A stretch of 64,000 nt of DNA from Vitellaria paradoxa. Taxonomy: Eukaryota > Streptophyta > Magnoliopsida > Ericales > Sapotaceae. The stretch's first letter is position 1, and the number at the start of each line of letters is the position of its first letter. Below the pieces are notes generated by a model. The model made no database searches, was not told the origin of the DNA, and saw only the letters and a program-made list of their open reading frames with translations. The stretch spans positions 8,097,223 to 8,161,222 of the forward strand of contig CM034241.1 of the NCBI GenBank assembly GCA_019916065.1, given 5' to 3'. Position numbers and translations under genes: made by a program. Positions 11,969 through 22,883 of the stretch are shown here, piece by piece.

Positions 11969-12370
11969 AAAGGCTCTAATTTTTTTTTCTCTTCTTCGTC
12001 GGTCATTATTTTCCGGCGAGATCTTGCGTTGGTATATATCATCAGCAGAGTTCAAGAAGCCTTGATTTTTCGCTTCTGTATTACTCTTCTGGTGAATATT
12101 CCAACATCTACATACATCATCGGATTCGTCTCTCATAGACGAACCCAACGCCACTAAGCAGAACCGGAGATCTGCTTCCACGCGCCCTCACGCGCCGCCT
12201 GAAAATTGCGCGTGACTTCACGCGAATTCACGCGCCGCTTGTCTGCACATTCGCCTTGCTGACGTCATCTCGACGAATCACGGTGCGCCGCGCGGACTGT
12301 TCGTTGGTGCACCTGTCGCACTGGTGATCTCTGTTCTACTCGGATTTATTGTTTATCTTTATTGGGCACT

Positions 12371-15300
12371 ATGAAAGCTTTTTCTGTGGATCGCTCTGAC
12401 AACATTACGTCCCTCTCTGTCATTCTGAATGAGACTAATTATGTTTTGTGAGCACAAGCTCTCTCTGGCTTTATCAAAGGACGTCGTTTATGGCGTATTA
12501 TCTCTGGCTCTCAGAAAAAACCCATCCAGAAAGACGATGAGGATCAGTCTGCTTTTGAGGATCGTCTTGATGATTGGGAAAGCAAGAATTATCAAATTGT
12601 CACCTGGTTTCGTGCCACTACTATTCCTTCTATCAGTCTTCAATTTGGCCGATTCCAGGACGATGATCAGTATCCCTCTCCTGCTAAGGCTATTTGGGAT
12701 TTCTTAAAGGATCGCTATCAGACCACTGGTCATGCTCACCAGTATCAGTTACTTCAGACTCTTCATCGTATGCGTCAAGAGCCTGGGCAATCCATCAATG
12801 ATTTTCTCTCTCAAATGTCTTCTGTTTGGGATCAGCTCGCTTTATGTGAACCTACCTGGAAACACTCTGAGGATGCTCAATTGTACACTATCCACCGCAA
12901 TCATCAGCGACTTTTGCTATTTCTTATGGCTCTCCATGACACTTTTGAGTCGGTTCGTGCCTCATTGCTCCATCGCATGCCTCTACCCACTCTTGAACAA
13001 GCTATTTCAGAACTTTGTCCGAAGAAACTCGTCTGGGTCTCAAAACTAAGGCGTTGGATTCAGTTCTTGCTATACCACCATCTCCAGTTCCAGATGCCGC
13101 TCTTGCCATGTCTCACGGTCGATCTTCTAGCCCATTGACTCCTCACTCCTGCATCTACTATCTAAAAAGGGGTCTACAACACAATCATTCATTTGAACAT
13201 TGTCCAGTTCGTGAGTGTTTGACTTGCCACAAAACAGCTCCTGGTCATTTTCAGCGTGACTGTCCCAAGGTTTCCTCCTCTGGAGCTCATTCCAAAAAGG
13301 GATCCTCTAAGTCTTCTGCTAAATCTCATGGTTCTCGTACCACTGCTGCTGTTACTTCAGACAAGTCCTCCTCTTCTGGCCCATCCTTTTCTATGACTGA
13401 TGTGGAGTCTATCATTCAGCAAGTACTTGCCAAAACTGGTACATCTCCTTCTACTGCCCTCTCCGTCATGCCAGGTACTTCCTCTTGGTATTTTGACTCA
13501 GGATGTTGCAATCATATGACTTCTGATTCTACAATTTTTTCGTCTATTGCTTCATCCTCTATTCCCACTATTCATACTGCTGATGGTACTCATATGTCTG
13601 TTACCCACACTGGTCATATTTCTACTTCATCTATTTCTCTTTCTAATGTTTACCACATTCCTACCCTTGTTTTAAATCTTGTGTCTGTTGGTCAATTATG
13701 TGAACTTGGTTTGATCGTTACTTTTTCTGCTTCTGGTTGTTTGGTGTAGGACCTACAGACGAAACATGTTATTGGGATAGGCCGTAAGCATGGACGTCTA
13801 TTTGAGATTGTTCACCTCCAACTTCCACCATCCTCTGTTGCTTCCACTGCTGCTTCCGCTTCCATCTTCTATTTTTAATCTTTGGCATTGTCGTTTGGGT
13901 CATGTGTCTTTTAGTCGTTTGAAAACTTTAGTTTCTAGTGGTCAATTGGGTCATGTGGTTTCTGAGAAAGTTGATTGTTTATCATGTCAAACTGCTAAAC
14001 AACCCGCTTTACCTTTTAATAAAAGTAATTCCGTTTCTTTTGCACCATTTGATCTCGTTCACACGGATATCTCTGGGGACCTTCACCCACTCCCACTATG
14101 GGGGGCTCTCGTTATTTTGTTATTTTTGTAGATGATTATACTCGCTATACTTGGTTGTATCTTTTAACTAAACGTTCTGAACTTAAACAGATATATCTGA
14201 TTTCTCGGCAATGGTGAAAACTCAATTTTCTCGTACAATCAAGGTTTTTCGAGCTGATAATGCTATGGAATATCTTGACTCTGAGGTTTTATCTTTTCTA
14301 CGCTCTCAGGGGACACAGTCTCATCTTTCTTGTCCTGGTACTTCTCAGCAGAATGGTCGAGCAGAACGCAAACATCGTCATCTTCTTGACACGATCCGTG
14401 CCCTTCTTATTTCTTCCTCCTGTCCAGAAAAATTTTGGGGGGAAGCTGCTCTTACTGCTGCCTACACCATTAATCGTGTTCCCACTTCTGTCCTTGGTAA
14501 TTCTACCCCTTTTAACGCTTGTATGGCTCCCCTCCTGATTATTCTCATCTTAGAATATTTGGGTCTGCTTGTTTTGTTCTCCTTCAACCCCATGAAAGAA
14601 CTAAACTTGAACCACGCTCTCGTCTTTGTTGTTTCTTGGGTTATGGTATTGAACATAAGGGGTATCGGTGTTGGGATCCTATTTCTCGACATCTTCGTGT
14701 CTCTCGACATGTTGTCTTTTGGGAACACAAGATGTTTTCTACTCTTTCTCCATTTCATCTTTCTACCTCTTCCCATAATCCTCTCTTTACTGATATTTCC
14801 AAAGATTTGCATTCTGACATATTTGATGCAGATAGTCCACAGGTCTCTCAGACACCACTGCTTACGGTTCATCCCGAGACACCTGGGTCTTCTGCTGGAC
14901 CTGTGACCACTCCTGATGAGTCTTCTCCTCCATCCCTTGTTGACAAATCTCCTCCTTCAGAACGTCCTAAACGAGTAACACAACCTTCTGTTCGTCTTCG
15001 TGATTATATTGTTGGTTCTGCTGCCTTTTCTACTCACGAACCTTCTTCCTACCGTGAGGCTTGTACTAACCCTTTATGGCAGCAAGCTATGGATGATGAG
15101 TTCAGGCTCTTGAGAAAACTCATACTTGGGATGTGGTTCCCCTTCCTCCTGGGAAGACTGCTATCAGTTGCAAATGGATCTATAAAATCAAAACCCGTTC
15201 AGATGGTTCTATTGAGCGACACAAAGCTCGTCTTGTTGCTCGAGGTTTTACTCAGGAGTATGGTATTGACTATGAAGAAACTTTTGCTCCTGTTGCTAGG

Positions 15301-16565
15301 CTTACTTCCGTTCGCAGTTTACTTGCTATTTCTGCTTCGTAACTGGGATCTTTATCAGATGGATGTTAAGAATGCCTTTCTAAATGGCGATCTTATTGAG
15401 GAAGTCTATATGCAACCTCCTCCGGGCTCCTCTGTTCCGTCTTCTCATGTTTGCAAGCTTCGTCGAGCACTATATGGGCTGAAACAGGCTCCTCGTGCCT
15501 GGTTTGCGAAGTTTAGCTCTACTATTCGTGAGCTTGGATTTATCCCCAGTTCATATGACTCTGCTTTGTTTATCCGCACCACTACAGCTGGATCTGTTCT
15601 TCTTCTCCTTTATGTAGACGATATGATTATTACTGGGGATGACAGTTTGGCATTTCTCATCTCAAACAATTTCTTAGTCGACAGTTTGAGATGAAGGATT
15701 TGGGGTTTCTCAATTACTTTCTGGGCTTGGAGATCTCCCGAGATTCTTCTGGTTACTTTCTCTCTCAAGCTAAGTATGCTTCTGATCTCTTGACACGGGC
15801 TGGTATTTCTGACTGCAAGACTGCTACTACTCCGATTGATCCACAGCTCCGTCTTACTCCTCTTGATGGTGCACCATTATCTGATGCGACTTTATATCGT
15901 CAACTTGTTGGTAGTCTTGTTTATCTTACTGTCACTCGCCCTGACATTGCTTATGCTGTTCATATTGTTAGTCAATTCATGGCTGCTCCACGTTCTCATC
16001 ATTTTACTGCTTTGCTGCGCATTCTCCGATATATCAAAGGCACTATGTTTCATGGTCTTCATTACTCAGCCCAGTCCTTACTTGAATTACATGCTTTTTC
16101 TGATGCCGACTGGGCTGGTGATCCTACTGATCGTTGTTCTACACGACAGGGTTCTGTTTCTTTCTAGGGACTTCTCTCATAGCCTGGCGTAGCAAGAAAC
16201 AAACTCTCACTGCCCGTTCTAGTACTGAAGTTGAGTACCGTGCTCTCGCCGATACCACTCAAGAGCTCCTTTGGCTTAGATGGCTTCTTACTGATATGGG
16301 TGTCACTCATTCTACAGGCACTATATTATATTGTGACAATCAAAGTGCTATTCAGATTGCTCACAATGATGTTTTTCATGATCGCACTAAACACATTGAA
16401 ATAGATTGTCACTTTATTCGTCAACATGTCAGAAGTGGCATCGTTCGTCTCATTTCTGTATCCTCAGCAAATCAAACTGCCGATCTTTTCACGAAGGCTC
16501 ATCCTCCTGGTCGTTTCTTCGAGTTAATCTCCAAACTCAAGCTGCTTCCTGCGTTGCCACCTTGA
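12371..16565 (+). pseudogene. Copia gag-pol, frame-broken, version 1
   Basis: A single gag-pol reading region interrupted by lesions. From 12371 the gag frame meets a TGA where tryptophan would be expected (about 12449). A CCHC-type zinc knuckle (CLTC...GHFQRDC) lies at 13216-13263. The aspartic protease DSG motif is at 13495-13503. GAG-pre-integrase/HHCC sequence runs from about 13880, and the integrase core contains FRADNAMEY and SQQNGRAERK (14211-14410). Reverse transcriptase runs from about 15040, with YVDD at 15611-15622. RNase H follows from about 16096 with DADWAG, YCDNQSAI and DRTKHIE. At least six frame changes occur, so it is non-functional as written. Confidence 0.92.
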
Positions 16566-16577
16566 ATTTGAGGGGGG
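16566..16577 (+). other. Copia polypurine tract, version 1
   Basis: A purine-rich run (TTTGAGGGGGG) immediately before the 3' LTR, the expected plus-strand priming site. Confidence 0.8.
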
Positions 16578-16839
16578 TGTTAGATTTAGTAATGTATAAT
16601 CGTATATAATTAGTATTCCTTATTTTATGCCTTTCCTTATTTATTTTATGTCTTTCCTTATATCATAATTAGGAATATTATTCCATTCCTTATTTTTATA
16701 TCCAATCATAATTAGGATTACTATCTCTTATCAGGATTAGGATTATTGTCCTCTTACTAAAGGACCTTGTAGTCTTGTATTCTCACACACAGAAATAATA
16801 TTAATACATAATTCTTTACTTCTTCTTTTATTCTTATCA
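16578..16839 (+). repeat. Copia 3' LTR, version 1
   Basis: 262-bp LTR matching the 5' LTR with a few indels. The TATATAAA box of the 5' LTR reads TACTAAA here. It is followed by the AATAC target duplication. Confidence 0.92.
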
Positions 16840-16844
16840 AATAC

Positions 16845-17185
16845 ACTATTCAACCCGTGAAATGTTATATTTATAAAAAAATAATTTTAAATACAATATA
16901 TATAAAATAAATTTATGTTATCTGTTTAATTTTTTTTTTCATTTAATTGCTTTTCTCATTTATTATTTTATTAGAAATATAAAAAGTGTTAACCTATATA
17001 TAGAATGATGAAAATGGTTCACAATAATATATAAAGAAAGTAAAAAAAAAAAAAAAAATTTGATGGCTTGGCAATTATATATAAAGCACTCGTATTAGAG
17101 TTTTAAACTTGAATATGTATATAAAATAAATATTTTGATCAAAAAACACACTACATTAATTTATTAATAGTTTCTAAATACAAAT
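16845..17185. other. AT-rich spacer, no gene
   Basis: Non-coding, with a poly-A run near 17043-17057. No feature was found. Confidence 0.6.
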
Positions 17186-17195
17186 TTATGAGGAA

Positions 17196-17401
17196 TCTAC
17201 TGCTGGTTGGTCTAGTGGAATAGGGATTGAACTTGAGACTTGGGTGATATACTCAAGTCGTAAGTTTAATTCGCCTCCTATTCGATCAAGTCGTAAGTGG
17301 GAGCCGTGGTGGTGGGGTCCTACGCCAATCTCTCCAGGGTTTGTAGCCTGATGCCCAAAGGGTCCACCGAGTGATTTACTCGTCACCAAAAAAAAAAAAA
17401 A
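17196..17401 (+). mobile_element. tRNA-derived SINE, version 1
   Basis: The head contains a Pol III A-box-like motif (TGGTCTAGTGG, 17207-17217) and a degenerate B box (AAGTTTAATTC, about 17262). The element ends in a poly-A tail (about 17388-17400) and is flanked by the exact 10-bp duplication TTATGAGGAA at 17186-17195 and 17402-17411. Size, tail and duplication fit a plant tRNA-derived SINE. The family is not identified. Its counterpart is 44466-44677. Confidence 0.8.
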
Positions 17402-17411
17402 TTATGAGGAA

Positions 17412-18480
17412 GGATCTCTAAATGTAAAGACTTGAGTCAAAATCCCTACACATAAAAATTAATAAAATAATTCATTTTTTTTTAATCTTCTTTTTTACAT
17501 ATTTTGTTGAATATGAAATTATAAACTTAAAGATAGTTAATTATCTAGAGACGTCTATTTTTTAAGAGTAAAGGTATATTTGAATCAAGTCAAGATTTTG
17601 GTAGCTCAAGCTCAGCTCGACTAAAGAGAATGTGACTTGAGCTTGAATTTGAGCTTCGTATTTGACTCAAACTCACAACCAGATCTATCAAAAAAAATAT
17701 GATCAATAAAAAAATGAAATATATAAAAAATAATAATAAATGTGTACAAAAACATCACAGATCTTGGAAAAAAAATCCAAATTACATATAAAAAAAGTCA
17801 ATAAAAAAACACCATATACACAAAGAAATACGAATTATATACAAAATCATATCACATACAAATACTAGGTTGTACCCCAAAAAAAGGTCGTAAATCTACC
17901 CCAATAATGGTAAACCTAGTGTGGCGGTCGATGGTGGATCAACTTCGACGGACCACTATGGTGGCGGAGCAGCAAAATGACAAAAAAGGGTGGGTGAAGA
18001 GGCCTACCCTTCTGCTGCACTTCCATCTCCATGGAGAGAGAGAGAGAGAAGGTGGGTGCGTGAGGAGGCTAAAAGGGTAAAGAGAGAGGCTTGTGGTAAG
18101 GGCACTATGAGCGTCGATGTGAGAGAAAATGAAGTGATTCAAGTCAAATATTTAATCACTCAAGCTCAACTCGAATTTTTAACAATCTTATCTTTTAGCT
18201 CGAAATCAATTTGTTTAACTTACGAGCCGAGCTCGAACTGAATTGCAATCGAGTTGAGCTCGGTAACTCGTTAGCTGCTCGGCTGGTTGCCTCCTTACTG
18301 GAGAGAATTTTTTATGCTTTAAGCTTGGTTATACTTTGAGAAAGAGCTGATGAACACTTAATATTGTATAACTTTATCTTGTTTTGACATGTTCATCGTG
18401 GGAAAATGCTCATTTTAGGTCTAATTTTAATTAAATATCTTACATGCTGTGTTCCTTTGTGTTTTCCCTTTGTTCTTTTT
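17412..18480. other. Non-coding repeat-like region with AGCTCAAGCTC motifs
   Basis: No credible gene. AGCTCAAGCTCAGCTCGA-type sequence near 17600 and roughly inverted CGAGTTGAGCTCG-type sequence near 18250 suggest a decayed inverted-repeat element, but its ends could not be fixed. A short GA microsatellite lies at about 18034-18050. Confidence 0.4.
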
Positions 18481-18490
18481 TCTCCTTCAG

Positions 18491-18551
18491 GGTGTTAAAC
18501 TGGATAGACCCCAAACTCCCCCTAATTAAGAATGCAATGGAAATGAACTAA
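18491..18551 (+). other. Possible orphan terminal exon, version 1 (frame-shifted)
   Basis: A strong pyrimidine tract and CAG acceptor precede a short open stretch. In the version-2 copy (45774-45860) it reads VNWIDPKLPLITNAMEMKLK and ends in TAG. Version 1 has an extra T that breaks the frame. I do not recognise the family and see no partner exons, so it may be spurious. Confidence 0.25.
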
Positions 18552-18832
18552 AAAGAGTGAAAAAATCAAGAATTAGAATTTTCCTCAATTGTCCAGACTC
18601 ACCATTAGCACACAGAGGATAACCACTCGTCGAGAAAAAAAGATTTGTGTCTTATTTAGGTGAAATTATCTCAAACGACCGTTGCATATCATAACTATCT
18701 CCATAATTTTTGCATCAAGATGTATACGACATCATTTTTGCAGTATTTGAATTGCAATAAAAGTCATTTTCAACTATCATTAGATAATAATTTTTCCATG
18801 TTTAATCGTCAATCAATAAGGAAAAATTGCTC

Positions 18833-18932
18833 NNNNNNNNNNNNNNNNNNNNNNNNNNNNNNNNNNNNNNNNNNNNNNNNNNNNNNNNNNNNNNNNNNNN
18901 NNNNNNNNNNNNNNNNNNNNNNNNNNNNNNNN
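18833..18932. other. Assembly gap, 100 N
   Basis: Exactly 100 N, the conventional placeholder for a scaffold join of unknown size. The sequence left of it matches 46117 and leftwards. The sequence right of it does not match what follows 46117. Confidence 0.99.
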
Positions 18933-19768
18933 AAACCAAACATGAATTGCAACCAAAATATTTCAAAATCAAACTGGATTGTTTGTTGCTTTGTTCGAGC
19001 GGTTGAATTTCATTTGTTAAAACTAACATTATTTTGATTTGCTTCAGTAAACTTAAAAACCTAGTCAAAACGAAATCCTCATCCTCAAAGTACCATCTAT
19101 CACATAGTTATCATAAAGTGAAATAGAAAGAGACCCTAGAATCACAAACTAGCAAGACTACAAACGAATCGAAGTGTTCATAAAAAGATTCAGACTTGAC
19201 TTGACTCATTCAATAAATAAAATAAATTGAGTTTGAACAAAAAAATTAGACTTATTCAATAACCGAGTCAATTATGAATATTGCCCAACTAGATTATTAA
19301 GAGTTCAGGTTCATTTAGTATTTATATATAAGTAAATAGTATATATTTAAAATTAATGTATTAATTGTTTTTTATTTATGATAGAATGTATTTTTCATTT
19401 TAAAAATTGCATTGTCATTTATTTAATGTTTATTTAAATCAATTCTACGTTTGTAATTACTATTCGAACTATCGTTTCTCACATACAAAGTTTTTCTTTG
19501 ACCTATTACACCATTCATTCAATGAATTTAAAATTTATTGATAATATTCTATTTATTTATTGAAATACTAGAAATAATGGCGCTGATAAATTATATCTAT
19601 TTTTTCATATTGAAATATCAAAACAAAAAAGTTTCATTTTAGTAGTACTACAAATAAATTTTGCTGTTCATGAGTAGCTAGTCCACTGCTTGCCAAAAAT
19701 CGGGTTTGACTAAACTTGTTCATTTAATAAACATGTCAAGCTTGAACACAAAATTTAAATTTATTTAT
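18933..19768. other. AT-rich sequence after gap, no gene
   Basis: No supportable coding region on either strand. In particular, I could not find the missing downstream exons of the GDSL gene here. Confidence 0.6.
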
Positions 19769-19771
19769 TAA

Positions 19772-20772
19772 GGGACTGTTTGATAACGCTGTTATTTTTC
19801 TATTTACGTTTATATGTTTATGTTTTCTGTTTTTTGTTTTCTGTTGTCATTTTCTTTTTTTGAAATGAAAACTGAAACCGCGTTTGAAAATACAATTTTG
19901 TTTACAATTACTAATTTTTTTATTTTCATAAGATATTTAATTTTATTATTTTTTTAAAAATTAATTAAATTTAATAAATATATTTTTATTAATTTAATTT
20001 AATTATATTACTTATTAAGAACAATTGAATAAAATGTAAATATTATATAATTTAATTCAGTAAATATAAAATATATTAATTACAATTTAATTACATTATT
20101 TAAAAAAAATAATTGAATAAAATATATTTCATAATAATTTAAATAATTTAATTATACTATTTATTAAAAATAATTTAATAAAATCTAATTCATATTAAAT
20201 AAATTAAATTAAATTATTAAATTAAATTAATTTAATTATGATATTTATTAAAAATAATTTAATAAAAGATATTTATATTGTTTAAATTAATTATTAAATT
20301 AAATAATTTAATTACAATATTTATTAAGAATAATTTAATAAAATATTTATATTAAATTATTTATTAAAATAAATTAATATATTTATTTTGTTATTTATTA
20401 AAAATAATTTAATAATATATATTTCTTATTAATTAATTTAATTTAATTATTTATTAGAAATAAATTAATAATAAATATTACATATTAATTTAATTAATGT
20501 AATTTAATTATATTACTTATTAAAAATTTTAGTTTAATAAAATATTTGAATAAAATAATTTATTTTAATATGATGTAATGAAAATAGATAAAATTAGAAT
20601 TGAATATTTGCAAAAAAAAAAAAACAGAGTAAAATATTTTTTTTTTGTTTTTCTGTTTAAATTTTTATTTTTTTAGAAAAAAAAAGTAAATAGATTTAAC
20701 AAATATGTTTTGTTGTTAATTTACAAAATTTTTAAAACATAAATAGAAAAAAAAACGTGACTAAACATGACC
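19772..20772. mobile_element. Harbinger/Tourist-like MITE, about 1.0 kb
   Basis: Ends: GGGACTGTTTGATAACG at the left, and the complement of GGTCATGTTTAGTCACG at the right. The flanking duplication is TAA at 19769-19771 and 20773-20775. The interior is extremely AT-rich, with repeated AATTTAATTA blocks and no ORF. The terminal GG-N-C-TGTTT pattern and 3-bp duplication fit non-autonomous PIF/Harbinger elements. Confidence 0.7.
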
Positions 20773-21003
20773 TAAATAGATGAGTTTGAATAGAGAAGAA
20801 CTCGGCTCAGCTTGGGTGATTTGCACCTCTACCAACCAGCCACACCAAGAACATAACTAAACCAATGAATATTAACCCAGTTACTTAAAAAATGCAGAAG
20901 TGCATATAAACAGATGATCATTCATATTCATATAATTAACAAGAGTAATGTTACATTCATATGGTTAAAAAAAAAAATTACGTTTTGAGAGAGGAAGGCG
21001 TAC

Positions 21004-22558
21004 CAATAAAATCAGTGAGGACGTTACCACTGGATAAACGACCAGTGGGTTTTCCAGGAAAGGTCATGCCACAGGGTCTATGCCAAGAGGCAGATTTAGT
21101 ACTAGTCCTCTGGGTGTTACCAGTATCAACATAGGAGTCACCCAACACAAAAAGCTTACTTGGATTGAAACCTTGAACAGAACCTTCTACATATTGATTT
21201 TCTGAAAAAAATTAAATAGACTATATGCATAATGTACATAAACGTCAAATTAATTTGATCAACACAATACACACAATTGAATCTTAATTTTAAGCATATA
21301 TTTCTCATTGTCCCACGGGGTTTTATTTGAAATTTTACTTTAAGGTCAAACTATTGATTTATTTTCTTAAAAATCAAGGATTGATTGGTCGTTTTATCAG
21401 TTGTTGTAGGGACAAAATAATAGCCTATCACATATTTTTCAATCAAAAAAGATATTACCTACTTACCAAAAAAAAAAAAAAAGATATTACATCTGCTTGC
21501 CACCTGACCAGATACTATATTTTAGTTAAATTGTGGTTAAATAATTTAATAGTTATTTGATATAGTTACTTAATTTAGTATACTCAAGTTCATTAAAGGA
21601 TATGCTCAAAAGAATATTTAATAAAAAAAAAATCACGTCAATATCATTTCTTCATGAGCATTTAATATTATTTCTATCACCGTTTATTCAAATCAAGACA
21701 GCACCTATCACACATTTTACATTTGTAAATAGTAGAGATATTTGCACAACAGAGCTCTCTCTCTCTATATGAGTTTATCATGTTTTTTACGCTCTTAACT
21801 TGAGTGTCTTTGGTCAGAGTCCCCCTCCGGTCGCCTTCTTTTATTATTTTCTTGCATTCAAGTTCGCATTGGGAAGGGGGCATGTATGATATTTTTTTTC
21901 CCCCCCACAATTGCAGTATCCTCATCAATGACTTACTAATGCACTCTCACGGTTAATTATTCAATTAACATAAAATTTGTAGAGAAAAAAAAAGTCATTA
22001 AAAGATGATATTATAACTAATTAAAACTCGAAACAGTTCATTATTACCAAAAAAAAAAAAAAAAAAGACAACAAACAAACAAGTGTTGAATTAGAATTTT
22101 GAATAAGTACTCAAAATGGAGAATTGAAATTTATCCTAATTCTAATATTTTTGAGACAGCATGCATGCGCTAATGAAATCCATAACGCTAGATTGTATAA
22201 CTATTTTTAGAACTTTGTATATTAAAATAAACTATAATTTTGTACTTACATTTTTATTTATTTATTTCTAAACTGTTGTGACATTTTCAAGAAAAATATT
22301 TATTTGTTTCTAAAATACAATTTTTATTTCATATATATGAACCGAAATCTACTAAAATAAAATTTTCATCCTCCCTAAGATATTTATAAGAAGAAAATAT
22401 ATATTTTAAACAGAATAAAAGGGGAATTTTGCCTGTTAACAAGAAATCAATTGGTTAAATTTGCAAACTATAGAGTACATGGAAAAGGAAAAGAATAAAC
22501 GTACCTATGAGGAGAGAAAGTAGAAACAGGAGAAGAGAAGGAGCTTTTGTCTCTCCAT
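21004..22558 (-). pseudogene. GDSL esterase/lipase, 5' exons only
   Basis: Minus-strand gene start. Exon 1 (22505-22558) begins MERQKLLLFSCFYFLS, a plausible secretory signal peptide. Its last codon reads TAG at the splice border, probably a one-base slip. After a 1.3-kb intron, exon 2 (21004-21201) contains GDSL block I, SKLFVLGDSYVDTGN with the nucleophilic serine, and then MTFPGKPTGRLSSGNVLTDF, typical of plant GDSL lipases. Exon 2 ends at a GT donor. No later exons carrying the Gly/Asn oxyanion blocks or the Asp-His pair occur before the gap. The gene is either truncated or continues in sequence placed elsewhere. GDSL enzymes are usually secreted or vacuolar ester hydrolases; the substrate is unknown. 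Confidence 0.85.
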
Positions 22559-22622
22559 AAGGAGATGAATCAGGAACCAAGAACCGGATGTGACCCTTAA
22601 GTTTTTGAAGGAATTTTACATG

Positions 22623-22630
22623 TATATATA
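22623..22630 (-). promoter_or_regulatory. Candidate TATA box of the GDSL gene
   Basis: TATATATA about 65 bp upstream of the exon-1 ATG on the minus strand. In this AT-rich setting it is only suggestive. Confidence 0.35.
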
Positions 22631-22883
22631 ATTAAAAGTATATATTGAATAAATATACATATGCAATTTTATTGACATTCAACAAATATGGAAGAATAAT
22701 TATTATGGTGATGTATTGTTTTATATAGTTAAATATTGAAGTATTTAGTGCATTATATACTTAAGGCCTGTTTAGAGCATCAAAAAAACACTAACTAAAA
22801 ATTTTTGAAAAACTATTAATTCCCTCACAAATTTTTCCCACCTCAAATTACCTAATTTCTATAAACCTTTATAAATTTATATA

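Larger units (their letters stand above)
11698..16839 (+). mobile_element. Copia LTR retrotransposon, version 1, full length but degenerate
   Basis: A complete 5.1-kb Ty1/copia-type element. LTRs start TGTTAG and end CA (11698-11956 and 16578-16839), flanked by a 5-bp duplication AATAC at 11693-11697 and 16840-16844. A primer-binding site matching initiator tRNA-Met follows the 5' LTR, and a purine tract precedes the 3' LTR. The internal gag-pol region keeps every domain in copia order, with integrase before reverse transcriptase, but is split by stops and frameshifts. The LTRs are nearly identical apart from small indels, which suggests a fairly recent insertion. Confidence 0.95.
1..18832 (+). 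repeat. Duplicated locus, version 1 (ends at assembly gap)
   Basis: This segment is repeated at 27241-46117 in the same orientation. Matching landmarks: window base 1 corresponds to 27240, the tnp2 ORF at 3634 to 30862, the CACTA 3' end at 9480 to 36707, the Copia start at 11698 to 38932, and the SINE tail at 17401 to 44677. Both versions share identical Copia (AATAC), CACTA (TTA, 3' side) and SINE target-site duplications, so they derive from one locus and are not independent insertions. Version 1 ends abruptly at the 100-N gap, where version 2 continues without a break. The left end is set by the window, so the duplication probably extends further left. Confidence 0.95.

Noticed and set aside
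14462..14872. 136-residue minus-strand frame within the Copia element (also at 41699-42109)
   Set aside because: Antisense shadow of the integrase/linker coding region; no independent family signal.
17203..17275. Possible functional tRNA gene
   Set aside because: Only an A-box-like and a degenerate B-box-like motif; no cloverleaf, and a poly-A tail with target duplications shows it is a SINE.
1..18832. Independent second insertions of the same CACTA, Copia and SINE elements
   Set aside because: Order, spacing and target duplications are identical in both versions, so this is one locus represented twice.
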